Source of the DNA: Bolinopsis microptera
Taxonomy: Eukaryota > Ctenophora > Tentaculata > Lobata > Bolinopsidae
Direction of reading: 5' to 3'
Length of the DNA: 64,000 nt
Assembly (NCBI RefSeq): GCF_026151205.1
Contig: NC_087082.1
Coordinates: 20,670,494-20,734,493 of the forward strand
Part shown: one piece after another, positions 11,645-22,846 of the stretch
Layout of the letters: every line of letters starts with the position of its first letter
Position numbering within the stretch: the stretch's first letter is position 1
Translations under genes and position numbers: made by a program
The notes under the pieces: model-generated
The model's database searches: none
Told to the model about the DNA's origin: nothing
The model's input: the letters and a program-made list of their open reading frames with translations, nothing else

Positions 11645-14600
11645 ATGTCAAGCTTACCTAAAGCGAAAGTTTGTGATAAATGTAACAAACGTATTCCAAA
11701 AACCGCGCCTCTGCTTACTTGCTCACTTTGCAACGACACCAAGCATCCTAAATGTATGAGACTCTCGAAATCTGATTCCCTGCACATAATATCTTCAGGC
11801 TTTTCTTGGACCTGTTACGATTGTTTAGCTAGTGCCCTCCCTATCAATGCGTGCCATTCACCAGTCGAGAAGCCTGCATTCGGGCCTGTATTCAAAGTTA
11901 AATGCAATTCCTGTGCAGGATGGTGCTATTCACCAAAAAACCTAAGATATTGTAACTGGTGTGGAAAAAGTATACATTCCAAGTGTATGAAACACGAGTT
12001 AGGTTGTAAAACATGTTGTGAATCTATGATTCCTGGTTTCAACTACGAACCACACCATCTACTTGATGATTACAGCCACCTACATGACTTATTTTTTAAT
12101 CCATATGATAGAGAAAACATTGCAAATGATATAGGTAATCAACTTGATGATGAACAGGACAGGGAGTACTTTGATGAAATTTCAAATATACTGGTAGAAT
12201 GTAGATATAAGGAACAGAAGCACGTACAGAACTCAGGAGCAAACGAGCTGAAATTATTTTCACTGAATATTCGATCGCTGATCAAGAATATTGAACACCT
12301 GCGAGAAAACATAGAAACATACTGCAAGTACGATGTCCTATGTCTGAACGAAACCAATCTCATTGAATCCAATTTGCCCAATGGCGTAACTGATATTTTA
12401 CTAGAGGGTTTCCATGAACCTCTACTTAAGCTAAGGGCCCAAACAGAACTTCGGGTCGGGGTGGTGGTCTTGCAATTTATATCAATAAGCGTGTGTGTGA
12501 GTTTGAGAATATTGAACAATTTATTCCTAATCTCCGGGACGTAGATGAGGTCACCAAATCGGCAGGTGAATTCATGTTGGTGAAAATTAACAACTGTAAA
12601 GGACTCAACAAAACCAAACTAATTGTTGACGTTTATAGGTCTCCATCACGTGACCCCGATAAGTTCATAGCTTTACTTGATTCGGTACTATTAAGCCTAG
12701 ACCGTCACAACAGAAAACACATAATGTTTGCTGGAGATTTTAATTTAGACCTCATAAACCACAGCAACAATGTACATTGCCAAAATCTAGTGGACACCAT
12801 GTCGAAATACGGTTTTTTTCAGCTTGTTGCACGACCAACACGAGTTACAAGTCACAGCAGGACCTTAATTGATCATGTCTACAGCAACGATGTTCAGCAT
12901 ACTCTCAGTTGCAATGTCCTGACAGTTGACATTTCAGACCATTTTGCCACCTTGACTACGATCTCTCTTGGTGATTTCTCTTACAGTCCTGCTAATGATC
13001 GATCCAAAACCGAACGATCACAAAAGCGTGATACACGTGCATTCAACGCCGCTAATAACTTAAAATTTTACGAACTGATCGGCGCTGAAAATTGGGAGCA
13101 AATAACATCAAACATGGATGCTAATGAGCAGTATGATAAGTTCAACGAAATTTACAACAAGCACTATAACACTGCGTATCCAATCAAATCTAAGCATGTC
13201 AGAAGGATGAATGAAAGGAAAAACCCCAAGCCTTTTATTCTGCCGTGGCTTGAAGACGCGTGTGCTCGAAAAAACTTGATGTATTTTGAATCCACAGTTT
13301 GCCCCACACAGAAAAATGTTGCTGCGTACAAAAAATTGAAAAATTTTTGTGATAAAAATATCAATCTAGCAAGGGACAAATACCACAAAAAATACTTTGA
13401 AGAATATCAGTACAATTCCAAGAAACAGTGGGAGATGATAAATAAACTTCTAGGCAGGAAAGCTAAGCAAAATTCCAAATTCAAATTGAGGAGAGATGAT
13501 GGAAACTTGATAAATTCGAACCGTGATGTTGCTGAACATTTCAACGCGTACTTTGCTAATATAGCAACTAGAATCAAAGATCAGATCAGTGCGCGTACCA
13601 CTTTCGACCCTGGCGGGCATGCAAGATATTTAGACAGCCAGGTTGAGGAGAGCATGTTCATCTCGCCCACTGATCCTGTCGAAATCCAACGAACAATATG
13701 TACCTTGAAAAATAAGGCCACACAGGATGTAAAAGTTGAGCCGCTCAAGATTGCCAAGGATTGTCCTAAGTTTTGTGGAATACTCTCAAATGTAGTAAAT
13801 TCTTCCTTCAATGAAGGCTGCTTTCCGACATCACTGAAAATTGCAAAGGTAGTTCCTATCCTTAAGGGAGGCTCAAAACTAGATGTGAAAAACTACAGAC
13901 CAATATCATTGCTCTGCACCTTTTCAAAAATCTATGAGAAACTCATGCACAGAAGAGTCCTTGACTTCCTGGAGCGACACAGCACTTTATTTGAAGGACA
14001 ATACGGTTTTCGGCCGGGTCGGTCGTGTGAGCATGCGCTCCTTGATGCAACCAACACGATTAGACACAACCTCTCCAAAAAAGAGGTCTCTCTACTCCTC
14101 CTACTTGATTTTAGCAAAGCGTTTGATGTAATTTCCCACGATATTCTCTTAGACAAACTGTATCATTATGGCATAAGAGGACTAGCACACCAATGGTTCA
14201 AGTCTTATCTAAGTTCCAGGAGTCAGTATGTTTCAATAGGGGGCACAAATTCTTCCTCACAATCCATGAGACACGGAGTGCCGCAAGGCAGTATTCTAGA
14301 ACCTTTACTTTTCGTAATATATATCAATGACATGCCAAAAATCAAATCGTACGCTAAATTTGTTTTATATGCTGACGATGCAAACATAATTATAACAGGT
14401 AAAAATCATCAAGAAATACTACAAAAGATGACAGAATTTTCACCTTTATTGATAAACTGGGTAGATCAAAATGGTCTTTCGTTAAACCTTAAGAAAACGT
14501 GCTACATGCTCCTCTCACCCAACAGAACCTCAACACCTGACGTAAATATTCAAATTGCAGGCACCACTATTGAGCGAAAAACTGAGGCCCGATTTCTTGG

Positions 14601-15974
14601 CGTAATTGTTGACGAAAAATTGACCTGGACCAGTCACATTACTGCTCTTAAAGCGAAAATGATGCGGTATATTGGTACAAAATAAAAAGTCGGCTGCCGA
14701 TTAAAGTTAGACTCCAGATATACCAAAGCTTTGTACAGTCTCATATAAACTATTGTTCATTGATATGGGGTTTTGCTGCAAAAAGCCATATAGATGCTTT
14801 ATTCAGCAAACAGAAGCAAGGAATAAGGGCTATTATGCCTGGCTTCGTAAACTACTACTTTAAGGAAGGTGCCTTACCACAACACACAAAGCCATTTTTC
14901 AGTGAACATGAAATTCTCACTGTGCATGGTCTTATCGTTTACACCTCAATTATCTTGATGTATAAAGTTAAAAACATGCCACAGTTAGTCCCCAAAAACA
15001 TCTCTCAAGCTTTTCCCGCCGACATACCCACAAAACTATCTGATCACACGTCAGCCTGCTCCTGGCTCCAGTTGGGGGGGTACCAATGGCATAAAATGGC
15101 ATAAATGGCATACGTTTTATGGCATAAATTGAAATTTTTATTGGCCAATTCTCCATTTATGCCATGAATTTAGGTCTTCATATTAGAAAAATTATTCAAA
15201 CAATATACACATAATATAACAATTACCCTATATAAAATTCAATATAAATTCAATAGAAAACCCTTGAACACCCTTTAAGTAGTATAAGTAAGCCAGTTTA
15301 AAGAACTGGCTCCAAATTTATATCTAATTCTGCTATTTTTACTGCACTACTACTTTTAAACCCTCTCTCTCCTCTAAGAGCTATGATTGTTGTTCTCAAT
15401 AGGTCAAATCTTACTCTCTTCCTAATAAATGTCATTGCCTCACTATATCGTTGGCCTGATTTCCTAGATAGTTTATCCGCTAACTTCTTGTCTTCATAAG
15501 GTCTTCATATTTGACTTTAAATTCGCAAATTATTATTAGTACTTGAATAAGAGACATGTTTCATGCTTTATAACGCTTGGAATGATCGTTAAAGATTCAT
15601 ATGACAAATAAAGAAAATAGAAATGTATTATATCAAAAATGGCATAAATGGCATACGTTTTATGGCATAAATGGAAATTTTTATTGGCCAATTCTCCATT
15701 ATGCCATTTATGCCATTGGTACCCCCCCCCCCCCCTCCAGTTAAACGGGAAAAGACACTTTCAAAACAGTATTTTCTACAAGGGACCACTGCTCTCTGTC
15801 TCCGCAGACAAAGCAGACGTTACTACACTTCCGACATTATTTTCAATAAATCTGTTCAAGACTAGTGCCAAGAAAATGCTACTTAATCTTCAAAGTGATG
15901 GTGATGTTAACGAGTGGCAACCATTCCTACTGCACAATGTTCCTGGCCTAAGACAGTCTAGACGTGAAATTTAA
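11645..15974 (+). pseudogene. LINE ORF2: zinc finger, APE endonuclease, reverse transcriptase (broken)
   Basis: Starts at the ATG at 11645. The N-terminal 115 residues carry PHD/zinc-ribbon-like cysteine pairs (CDKC, CSLC, CYDC, CNSC, CNWC, CKTC). APE-type endonuclease motifs follow: LNIRSL, LNETNL, GGGLAIY, YRSPS, AGDFNLDL, LIDHVYSN, SDHF. The RT domain has NYRPISLL, YGFRPGRS, LLDFSKAFD, HGVPQGSI and YADD. Breaks: a 1-nt shift near 12430-12490 inside the endonuclease; a Gly-to-Glu change in the block after GSIL (normally GSILGP); a 1-nt shift at about 14683 next to an A-run; a 661-bp MITE at 15074 splitting the C-terminal region, which resumes at 15735. The family is CR1/L2-like by domain order; subclade not resolved. 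Confidence 0.9.
15074..15734. mobile_element. poly-G-capped MITE inserted in the LINE (ATGGCATAAA words)
   Basis: The ends are inverted repeats: GGGGGGGTACCAATGGCAT at the left, and ATGCCATTGGTACC followed by a run of C at the right. The TIR is made of repeats of ATGGCATAAA-type words. The target CTCCAGTT is present on both sides (15066-15073 and 15735-15742); the outer C could belong to the C-run, so the duplication is 6-8 bp. The LINE reading frame continues exactly across it. The centre is non-coding and AT-rich. Confidence 0.85.
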
Positions 15975-16544
15975 ACTTTTAACATTTAACCTGAATCGAA
16001 TTTCAACTGAAACGAATATAATCTAAGTTTAAATTAAGTCTATTGTCTAATTAATGGCTTGCAACAGGGAGCAGTATGAAAATCACACAACCCAGCACAT
16101 AGAAACTACACTAAATGACACAAATTTAAATAACAACTTGCAATTACTGACTACCAATATAATAACCGCTCGCATAACTACCCCCACTTAGCGTAGATAA
16201 GCAAGCATTTCACTGCCGCTAAATTCTTTTTCCATACATTAATCTCAATCGCGCACTCATAATTACTGTAAGCGCTGAGTTACCGGCCAAAATCATTAAT
16301 CACTGATGGTAAAATTTTGCACAAAATTTTAAAAACAATAGTCCAAGCTGTTCAGTGCAAGTCTAAACCTCTTAACCTATAGGATCGATATTATGGATGT
16401 GTAATATCATGTGTAGCGTGAAGCGTTGTGTTTTTAAATCTGTAGTTCATAGTACTTCATGATCACAGTGCACTTTTTGATAAACCGTGTGCAGTGCCCT
16501 TTCCAGAGGGTTTTTTTAAAAGAATTCTTTAACGTTAATATTTT
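15975..16544. other. LINE 3' flank, no gene seen
   Basis: About 570 bp of AT-rich sequence follow the LINE ORF2 stop. No ORF, clear LINE tail or inverted repeat was found. Confidence 0.45.
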
Positions 16545-16780
16545 CTATCTTGGAGTTTTAACTTCTTCAGATTTGAAATGGTCGAAACATATTAAAAGTT
16601 GTATTAGTGGGGGGGGGTATTACTGTCCATTTTGTCCATTTTGTCTTTGTCTTTTTTTACATTTTTCTGTGAAGGACAGTGTTTTGTGGACAAAATGGAC
16701 AATACTAGGGACAAAAGGGACAAAAGGGACACAAATTTTGGACAAATGAGACAAAAAATTAGACAAGCTCAAATGTAGAG

Positions 16781-17481
16781 GTAAAACAAAATTTAGTAAA
16801 ACAAAATTTTTATTTACCACAAAACAACCAATACATATTTAATATTATTATACATTTATAAATAAATATAAATCTAAATTCAGCTATATACTCAATACAC
16901 AGCCCGCCGCGCAGAAAGCCACACATTGCTGAGAGATTCTCAGGTGCAGATGTAAGCGCCGCGCGCGCGAGGTTTGTTATCTTACAATTACATGTAACGA
17001 TATATTATTAATTATCAGAGAATTTTATAAGCAAAATAATTATTGCATATTGGGAAAATTTTGGTCGTTAACGCAGTTAACGCGAGCGCAACTTGAGCAA
17101 AGCGCAACTTGAGCAAAGCGTGAGCGCATGCGGAAAAGGATCGCGTAGCTAGTCAATATGTTGATAAACATTTGGCTTGTGGCGCGATGTGTTGCTCTAA
17201 CTATAGCCCTCGCAGCTGTGCTGCTCGCTGTACGTCAGCGATCGAAATTTATAATATATATCGTGACATGTAATTGTAAGATAACAAACCTCGCGCGCGC
17301 GGCGCTTACATCTGCACCTGAGAATCTCTCAGCAATGTGTGGCTGTCTGCGCGGCGGGCTGTGTATTGTGTATATAGCTGAATTTAAATTTAGATTTATT
17401 TGTAAATGAATAATAATATTAAATATGTATTGATTGTTTTGTGGTAAATAAAAATTTTGTTTTACTAAAATTTTGTTTTAC
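16781..17481. mobile_element. foldback MITE, arms of about 225 bp
   Basis: The sequence from 16781 to about 17010 is repeated inverted from about 17260 to 17481 with few differences. The arms begin GTAAAACAAAATTT and include a GC-rich part with CGCGCGCG. The 250-bp centre has no conserved ORF. It is nested inside the 16609-19533 element. Confidence 0.8.
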
Positions 17482-18078
17482 TATACGCGTATCACCCATT
17501 AAAATGTGCCACCCGACGCGCCACGCAATTTTTCTCGTTGCTCGTCGGACGTCGACGAACAACGAAGCTCGTTGCGACGCGCCGCGCAATGAGCTGCCAG
17601 GCTAGGACATCGTCCTGGTCCAAAAAATTTTGGCGAGCGATTTTCTCCAAAAATTTAATGTGGGCGCCGACTTCCACTCTGGCTAGGTTACTTTTTACCC
17701 AGCGCGCGTTCCTTAATGGGATGAGGTAAAATTAGGTAGAAAGAATCCACTGACTTCCAATTCCATGTACTCTGGCCTGGCCAGAGTGCTTTCATAAAAC
17801 TCAATTACTAGCTTGGCGTTGTAGGAGTGAAGCGAGTGATACACATTACTTTGACTAAACTCTTGCTGATCACAAGACAGTACAGGGAGGTGGGAAACAC
17901 GGCTCGCAGTTGCAGCTGCGGCTCCTCGCTGGCGGTAATATTTCAATATGAACAAGAATTAAGAAAAAGAGAATTTAAGAAAAAGAGAATTTTATTTTCC
18001 ACAGAATAATAAATACATATAATATACTTCAAAAACTTCAAAATATATTGTAAGTTCATCCATCGTTCATAAAATGGT

Positions 18079-18131
18079 GTTGCTCTATCCAGAGCCCTTG
18101 CGCTTACAGTAGCGCGCGCCCGCCTCACGGA
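18079..18131 (-). repeat. GC-rich dispersed repeat A, copy 1 of 3
   Basis: A 55-60-bp unit with core CGCGCGCTACTGCAA and GGATAGAGCAA. This copy is on the minus strand; others lie at 18333-18389 and 22133-22190 on the plus strand. The copies differ by a few substitutions. Function unknown; it is probably part of older transposon ends. Confidence 0.7.
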
Positions 18132-19146
18132 GCTATCTATCACGGAGGTATATTTAACCTCATATCTCGAACGCGCAGTACTAGATTGAGCTAAACTTGG
18201 TCAGGTTTTGTAGCTTTGACTATCCTCGATCATATGGAACAGGGATAAAACTGTTTAGATGTTATATCTTAATTATATTAGGCACTTAGTTCACCTAACC
18301 ATGTGCTTTCGCGCCACTTCGGGCGCGCTTGTTTACCGCCGTGAGGCAGGCGCGCGCTACTGCAATTGCAAGGGCGTTGGATAGAGCAAGGCACTTAGTT
18401 CTGAAAAGTGAGAATGTCATTAATATTAATTGACGATGTCAATTCATGGCAGCTCGGCGCGGCACAGTAGCGCATCTCGCCGATCTAGCCAGTACACAGC
18501 AACGCGGCACAGTAACGCATCGCGCTACAACATTAATACTGCTTTCACTGCAATGATTGTCAATCAATAGGAGGATCAACATGATACACAGGTTAAAGTG
18601 TTACCAACATGATATAAATCATTTTATGAGCAAGAAGATTGCAAAAAATAAAACAGCGCAAAATCAAGCCTGTTAGAAAATAAATCACCCTATGAAAAAG
18701 AAGATATACGAAGAAAAATAGAAGATGTTTAAATCAATTGACCAACTGAGTAGCAACAGCACAAAACTTATGATTGAAAGACTGAAAGACACAGCTGAAA
18801 AAGTTACCTGGGGACTCCAGGCTATTTTGTTCATTAACATAGCCTGGCGTAATTGAACCCTCTAAAACGCGCAAATAGGCGCGTTTATGCGATTTTACAA
18901 TCAAATAACCAGATTTTACAATCTAACTCAGCGCGCGGCTCTTTTAGCGCATACGTCACTTCTTTCTTATTGGTAGTTGGCGTGCACGTGATCTTTTGCG
19001 CGGCTGTAATTGGTTCTGAACGATCACGTGAATGCGAGTCACGTGCGCTGTAACATCCAATGAGCATTCGCACTTTTTTCAGGGCGATGGAGGTCGTTAT
19101 TCACTCAGCCCGAATAAAGATTCGGCGGAATGACAGTCTGAGCGTT

Positions 19147-19255
19147 GACGGATGTTACTCGTCTAAATTTCTTCGAAGTAGCGCGCGCCGCTTTCTTCTC
19201 GATGGCAAGTGCTACGAAGTTGCGCGCGCCGGGCCAGATCATTAACAATGGTCAA
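19147..19255 (+). repeat. GC-rich dispersed repeat B, copy 1 of 3
   Basis: A unit of about 110 bp starting GACGGATGTTACTCGTC, with internal GAAGTAGCGCGCGCCGC, and ending CAGATCATTAACAATGGTC. Further copies are at 21074-21192 and 22733-22846, the second with a small insertion. The unit is itself roughly an imperfect hairpin (GTAGCGCGCGCC against GGCGCGCGCAAC-like). Confidence 0.75.
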
Positions 19256-20474
19256 GCTGAGCGCAGCCCAGTAACTGAAAAAGAAGTTAAATGTAAACAA
19301 CTGTGGAACAAGAAGGAACGCTTCCTCAGACACAGGAAGCATAAACAATAAAAAATCGACACCCTGTACCCTATCGGAAATCAGCGACTTCTCTTTACTG
19401 TCCATTTTGTCCCTGTATATTTGTCTCGTTTGTCTCTGTCCTTTTTGTCCATTTTGTCCCTTTTGTCTTTGTCTTTTTTCAGTTTTTTTTGTGCAGGGAT
19501 AAAATGGACAGTGGCACCCCCCCCCCCCCCCCCATTAGTAAAGCAAACAGTATGATTGCATGGGTTACAAGGAATCTCATTATAAGAGAAATTAATGTTA
19601 TGAGAAATGTTTATAAAACTATAATAAGACCCCACTTGGAGTATTGTGCTCAGTTGTGGTCTCCAGCTACCTGCCATGGGAATTGGGCTACTATCATTGA
19701 ACTGGAAAATGTCCAGAGAAGGTTCACACGCCTTATTGATGATATTGGAACACTTCCTTACAGTGAAAGGTTGGATGCCTTACAGATTACAACACTCGCA
19801 GAGAGACGGGTTAGAGGAGATTTGATTGAAGCCTACAAAATTGTAAATGGATTGGTTGAGTATGGAAAAGATATTTTCAATTTAAGTAGATCGGGAGATA
19901 AAATTGTTAGCACTAAATCTAACAATATTGATAGAAATATTAAGACCTTGTCTAATAATTTTTTATCAGAGCGTGTTATCAGCTTTTGGAATAAATTGCC
20001 ATCTTTTGTTAGAAATTCAGTGTCTGTTATTGATTTTAAAATTAATCTAGAAGAATTTAAAAAGACTAATAATTTAGTAGACACAGGCAACTTTTGGGAA
20101 GTGTCAAATATAGTTTTAGCAAAAATAGAGGGTGTAAATTATATCGAAAAGAAGAAGCAACAAGTCCAATATTTATATAAAAATCCGTGTGTTGCCAAGA
20201 GAAAGGGAATAAATATCTCATGAATTTGTTTTTATTTATTTATTTTTTAAATTAACGGTTTTTAACTTTTTTATATGTAAATAAATTATGACAATTATGT
20301 TAGTTATAGAATTTGTTTGTTTTTTAATGACGAAGGCTGTGAAATGTTCACAGTTCTGATAATGAGGAAATCAGAAAGAATGTTTAAAACTAGTGATGAT
20401 GTTTATGTCATTGTTCTTAATCTAATCTAATCTAATCTATCTATTACTGTTTGTATTATAATTTTGAGTAAACA

Positions 20475-20577
20475 TTAATCGAGTAAACCGCTCGATTCCC
20501 AATCATTAGAACTGTAACTGGATGTGACACGACTTAGAAAATCTTCATCGCGGAGCATCAAGTCTCCTATGTCATCA
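20475..20577 (-). CDS. orphan terminal exon of an unidentified minus-strand gene
   Basis: The minus strand shows a good acceptor (tttttccttgtacag), then an open stretch of 33 residues with an acidic, serine-rich composition (DDIGDLMLRDEDFLSR, SSYSSNDWESSGLLD), then TAA at 20475-20477. It enters in phase 2. No upstream exon could be linked with confidence; a possible exon at 23452-23555 has another phase. It could be a chance ORF. Confidence 0.3.
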
Positions 20578-21570
20578 CTGTACAAGGAAAAATATTGTTG
20601 TATTACTAGATCGGTCACACATCATTAAAGAATACAAAAAATAAAACATAAATTGTACTCGGCTTAATCAATAACAACAAGATAAGAATTTTAATCTTTA
20701 GGCAGGGCCCATAATCATTTAACCCTCAATCACCTAATTTAGGGTTAAGGTGAGGTATCATGGTAAATGTCAAGGTTACGGTAAGAATAATATGTAATAA
20801 ATCATCCACACATAAGGGTAGAAATAAAAATAATCTATGCTAAAGATCAATAATTTTAACTATACTAACAATGCAATTACCTCACACGCCAATCCCAATG
20901 CGCGGCTCTTCTTTCGAGCTTATCGCATATACGTGCAGAAGTGAAAGAAGTGAGCAACATAGTGAGAGAAGTGAGCAATAGACTAGCAAATTAGACTAGC
21001 TAGGTATACTAGTAATACTAATAAATAATAAACTTCCTCATCCCTCAACTCCGGTTTATTTTGAATTAAATTTGACGGACGTTACTCGTCTAAATTTCTT
21101 CGAAGTAGCGTGCGCCGCTTTTTTCTCGAAATGGCCCGACGGCAAGTGCTACGAAAAAGCGCGCGCCGGGCCAGATCATTAACAATGGTCAAAATTAAAT
21201 CATAAATGAATTGAATAAATTCAGAATTAAAGGATATGCCTTAAAATGTTTTACTGCGCGGCCCTCAGCCTGCCATTCGGCATTCCACCAAAAATTTGTT
21301 TTACTTAATTTATTCTTTGAAACAAATGTCATACGCAAAATTTAAAATGCCGGCATGTGTTAAATTTTTCCAAACTTAAGAAAAGCGCGTTGTAGCTCAC
21401 AGGGGGAGCTGAAACCAAGTTTTCGATCAAACGCTGCCATGTGTAGTCAAACGTCGCCAAAAATTGCTCTCGTCCAATGAAATCGCTGCATTATATTATG
21501 TAAGCCAAGCTCAGCATATGAATATATGTGATTCAATTATGATACTGACTCGCAAAACGCAAAGATTTTT
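20578..21570. other. non-coding, repeat-bearing
   Basis: It contains dispersed repeat B at 21074-21192 and a variant of dispersed repeat C near 21253-21293 (minus orientation). No gene is seen. Confidence 0.45.
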
Positions 21571-22731
21571 CACCTAACCATGTGCTTTCGCGCCACTTCG
21601 GGCGCGCTTGTTTCACAAGTCAAGAAAAGCACCTATCCACGAACCCCGATGGGAAGGTTCGTGCGCGCGTGCGCAGTACTGACAACAGCGTCTATGTAGC
21701 GCAGGTAGTCTTGGCACTTCTCCCTCCAGTATGCAGTAACCACTTTTCAGGTTTCTATAGTGCATAGTGACAGTGTATAGGGGTTAATTAGGTATAAACT
21801 ACAGTACAGCTGTACTTACACCTACATTCACAAGCATGCAAGCTCACCTGGTCAAATGAGCGGGAAACGGAGGACAAGGTCTGGTGACGTCATAGTCGGG
21901 TGACCTCATAGGCTCATAATCACGTGACCTCAAACCCAATCAATGATCAATTAGGTTCGGGCATGGTCAGCCCCCTGTCACCCGATTTTAAGGTGACGTA
22001 CGACACCTCGTTTACGCAATCAATGTCTGAAAGGCTACACACGTCGCATATGAGGACAAAAGCGCGGGTAATTTTGGCACCACTGTAGAGTGGTGCCAAA
22101 ATTGTTGGGTGGGTTGATGGCTAGAGCCCTTTTTACCGCCGTGAGGCGGGCGCGCGCTACTGCAAGCGCAAGGGCTCTGGATAGAGCAACAAAGATTTCA
22201 TTACATTGCAGCAACTGTTTGCGACGTTCGACTACAATTGGTTGTAGGTTTACAACCTACCAGGAAGCGCGCCGAGTTGGACTCGTTGACGGTCCAATAT
22301 ATGGAACAGATATTTTACGAGTATCACCCGTTAAACAATTGGCAGCATTTGATCGAAAAACTGGTTTCAGCCCCCCTTTGAGCTGGGTACTAATATAAAT
22401 TAAAAATTGTTATTTTTACCCGTTACCTTGATTGTTGATTCACAATGTCAATCCCTCGCAACTTGGCAAGGCCCAAATTTATACCTGGGGACCTCAGGCT
22501 ATCATGTTCATAAACATATAGAGATTTGGCGGAATGACAGGCTGAGCACAGCCCAGTAAGGCCCAAATATGGTGCATTTTGCCGATCTACGAAGAAGAAA
22601 AGATGCGATAGACGCTGTTGTCAGCACTGCGCGCGCGCACGAACCTTCACATCGGTGTTCATGGATAGGTGCTTTTCTTGACTTGTGAAACAAGCGTGCC
22701 CGCAGCGGCGCGAAAGCACATGGTTAGATGA
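21571..22731. mobile_element. 1.16-kb inverted-repeat element with about 125-bp ends
   Basis: The left end TCACCTAACCATGTGCTTTC is matched inverted at the right end (GCACATGGTTAGATGA near 22717-22732). The arms also share CAAGTCAAGAAAAGCACC, the ATCCA and ACGAACC blocks, and GACAACAGCGTCT. A partial copy of the same end is at 18291-18335. Inside are repeat A (22133-22190) and repeat C (22483-22558). No transposase was seen. Confidence 0.75.
22483..22558 (+). repeat. dispersed repeat C (CCTGGGGAC ... GCCCAGTA)
   Basis: A unit of about 75-85 bp with ACCTGGGGAC, a hairpin-like CAG block, TTCATAAACA, GGCGGAATGACAGRCTGAGC and GCCCAGTA. Other copies are at 24946-25025 and 58174-58258, with partial copies near 18806-18850 and, inverted, 21253-21293. 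Scattered recurrence suggests a conserved transposon terminus or a short non-autonomous element. Confidence 0.6.
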
Positions 22732-22846
22732 AGACGGATGTTACTCGTCTAAATTTCTTCGAAGTAGCGCGCGCCGCTTTCTTCTCGAAATGATGGCACG
22801 AGCTACGAGGTAGCGCGCATCGGGCCAGATCATTAACAATGGTCAA

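Larger units (their letters stand above)
10050..15974 (+). mobile_element. CR1/L2-like LINE (ORF1 plus broken ORF2), with nested MITE
   Basis: The plus-strand unit consists of the AlkB-SGNH ORF and a zinc-finger, APE-type endonuclease and RT ORF. The last codons before 15974 are the RT C-terminal tail. Neither the 5' end nor a target duplication could be fixed. Assigning the first ORF to the same element rests on strand, spacing and the SGNH domain. The copy is dead because of two frameshifts and an insertion at 15074-15734. Confidence 0.7.
16609..19533. mobile_element. poly-G/C-capped inverted-repeat element (GACAAAATG words), 2.9 kb
   Basis: The element starts with a run of G, then TATTACTGTCCATTTTG; it ends with CAAAATGGACAGT-type sequence, GGCA and a run of C. 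The end regions consist of reiterated GGACAAAA/GTCCATTTT words. The target ATTAGT occurs at 16603-16608 and 19534-19539 (6 bp). No transposase was recognised inside. The interior is mosaic: a foldback element at 16781-17481 and several GC-rich dispersed repeats. Confidence 0.8.
16545..20223 (+). pseudogene. 5'-truncated LINE RT fragment, split by a 2.9-kb element
   Basis: The 3' end of a LINE RT ORF begins near 16545 (YLGVLTSSDLKWSKHIKSC), stops at a G-run at 16609 and resumes at 19534-20223 with SKANSMIAWVTRNLIIRE, RPHLEYCAQLW and VQRRFTRLI, ending in a stop. Its 3' flank ends in TCTAA repeats (about 20418-20445), a microsatellite tail typical of CR1/L2/RTE-type LINEs. It is related to the fragment at 36129-37152, which lacks this insertion and shows that the two halves join. 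Confidence 0.85.

Noticed and set aside
11645-12544. Independent PHD-finger gene
   Set aside because: The same reading unit runs into the LINE endonuclease after a one-base shift, so it is the N-terminus of LINE ORF2.
19381-19677. Lys/Asp-rich minus-strand ORF
   Set aside because: It is the translation of GACAAA word repeats at a transposon end.
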